Assembly: GCF_030283205.1 (NCBI RefSeq)
Contig: NZ_JASNWF010000020.1
Span: 164,883-228,882 of the forward strand
Source: Actinomadura opuntiae
GTDB taxonomy: Bacteria; Actinomycetota; Actinomycetes; Streptosporangiales; Streptosporangiaceae
DNA: 64,000 nt
Reading direction: 5' to 3'
Under the pieces are notes generated by a model. That model saw nothing but the letters and a program-made list of their open reading frames with translations. It ran no database searches and had not been told where the DNA came from. The translations under genes were made by a program, and so were the position numbers. Positions 63,814 through 64,000 of the stretch are shown here, one piece after another (positions within the stretch are counted from its first letter, which is position 1; each line of letters starts with the position of its first letter).

Positions 63814-63899
63814 CGTCTTCTCCTCCGTCCGGGAACACGACCAACGCTAGGAACGGGCCGACCGGGCCGGCATCCGTCGCCCGACCGGTCCGCGATGGA

Positions 63900-64000
63900 T
63901 CAGGCGGGGCCCGCCGGGGCCGTCCCGGCGGCGCGCTTCGGCGGGGCCGGGCGGGCGGCGGGACGGCGCGCGCGGGAGCCGGTCCGGCGCGGCGCCGTGC
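63900..64000 (-). CDS. possible C-terminal end of a gene running in from the right
   Basis: A minus-strand frame enters at the window edge and stops at 63900-63902. Its 32 codons give a basic Ala/Pro/Arg/Lys-rich tail (PRRTGSRARRPAARPAPPK, ending APAGPA). Such tails occur on nucleoid-associated and other actinobacterial proteins, but a chance frame cannot be excluded. The 87 bases before it (63814-63899) hold the SnoaL-like gene's upstream region. Confidence 0.3.
   Translation of the reverse strand, partial: TAPRRTGSRARRPAARPAPPKRAAGTAPAGPA

Noticed and set aside
1..64000. tRNA, rRNA and integrase attachment sites
   Set aside because: I looked along both strands, including the edges of the decayed region, for tRNA-like ends and integrase genes and saw none; a covariance-model scan would be needed to exclude a tRNA formally.

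Overview
The window is very GC-rich DNA with almost wall-to-wall genes, many GTG starts and long antisense shadow frames. Gene content points to a spore-forming, filamentous actinobacterium: a two-domain geosmin synthase, a conservon-type signalling cluster, an ECF41 sigma factor, and DUF5954, DUF6758, DUF1990, DUF2630 and DUF2993 proteins. An Actinomadura-like member of the Streptosporangiales is my best guess; that placement is inference. No rRNA, tRNA or CRISPR array was seen.

Bases 1-23,060 look like ordinary chromosome. They hold a 5'-truncated DHA2 exporter, DUF5954, a PAS-PAS-GAF-PP2C phosphatase, inorganic pyrophosphatase and an ECF41 sigma factor with what looks like its own promoter. 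Next come a CitE-like lyase, a CPBP protease, a NUDIX hydrolase and a row DUF6758 / PHP / degenerate metallo-beta-lactamase-fold / RecB-like nuclease. Then follow a DUF2236 oxygenase, an orphan solute-binding lipoprotein, a conservon lacking its roadblock gene, galT, a membrane protein and a beta-propeller protein.

Bases 23,057-27,830 are a decayed accessory island: a broken HAD gene, a cyclase-family gene, two wrecked IS5-type transposase pieces, and a DUF222-HNH nuclease gene. The nuclease gene sits between two perfect 187-bp inverted copies of an elaborately folded palindromic element. This is the most unusual structure in the window.

Bases 27,837-39,528 form a carbohydrate locus. A LacI-family regulator is divergent from an operon encoding an NMT1-type ABC transporter, a Gfo/Idh/MocA oxidoreductase, a DUF993 protein and a TIM-barrel isomerase. 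A second operon encodes a secreted sugar dehydrogenase and a secreted LamG protein. Both promoters carry paired GAAAGCGCTTTC operators with centres 13 bp apart. Two copies of a related 46-bp palindrome cap the divergent unit like terminators. A permease gene lies between the two operons.

Bases 39,523-46,631 are a tightly coupled exopolysaccharide operon: nucleotide-sugar dehydrogenase, family-2 glycosyltransferase, three different NodB-type deacetylases and a Tat-exported lectin-like protein. Just upstream are a 44-codon small gene with a strong ribosome site and a terminator, and a DasR-like operator core.

Bases 47,251-64,000 carry two DUF1990 genes, a small membrane protein, geosmin synthase, a holin-like membrane protein, a Cgl0159-like aldolase-fold protein, a DUF2993 protein and an FHA-FHA-ABC transporter. 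These are followed by a three-subunit PaoABC-type molybdenum hydroxylase, a lactate permease, DUF2630, a STAS protein, a SnoaL-like protein and the possible tail of a further gene.
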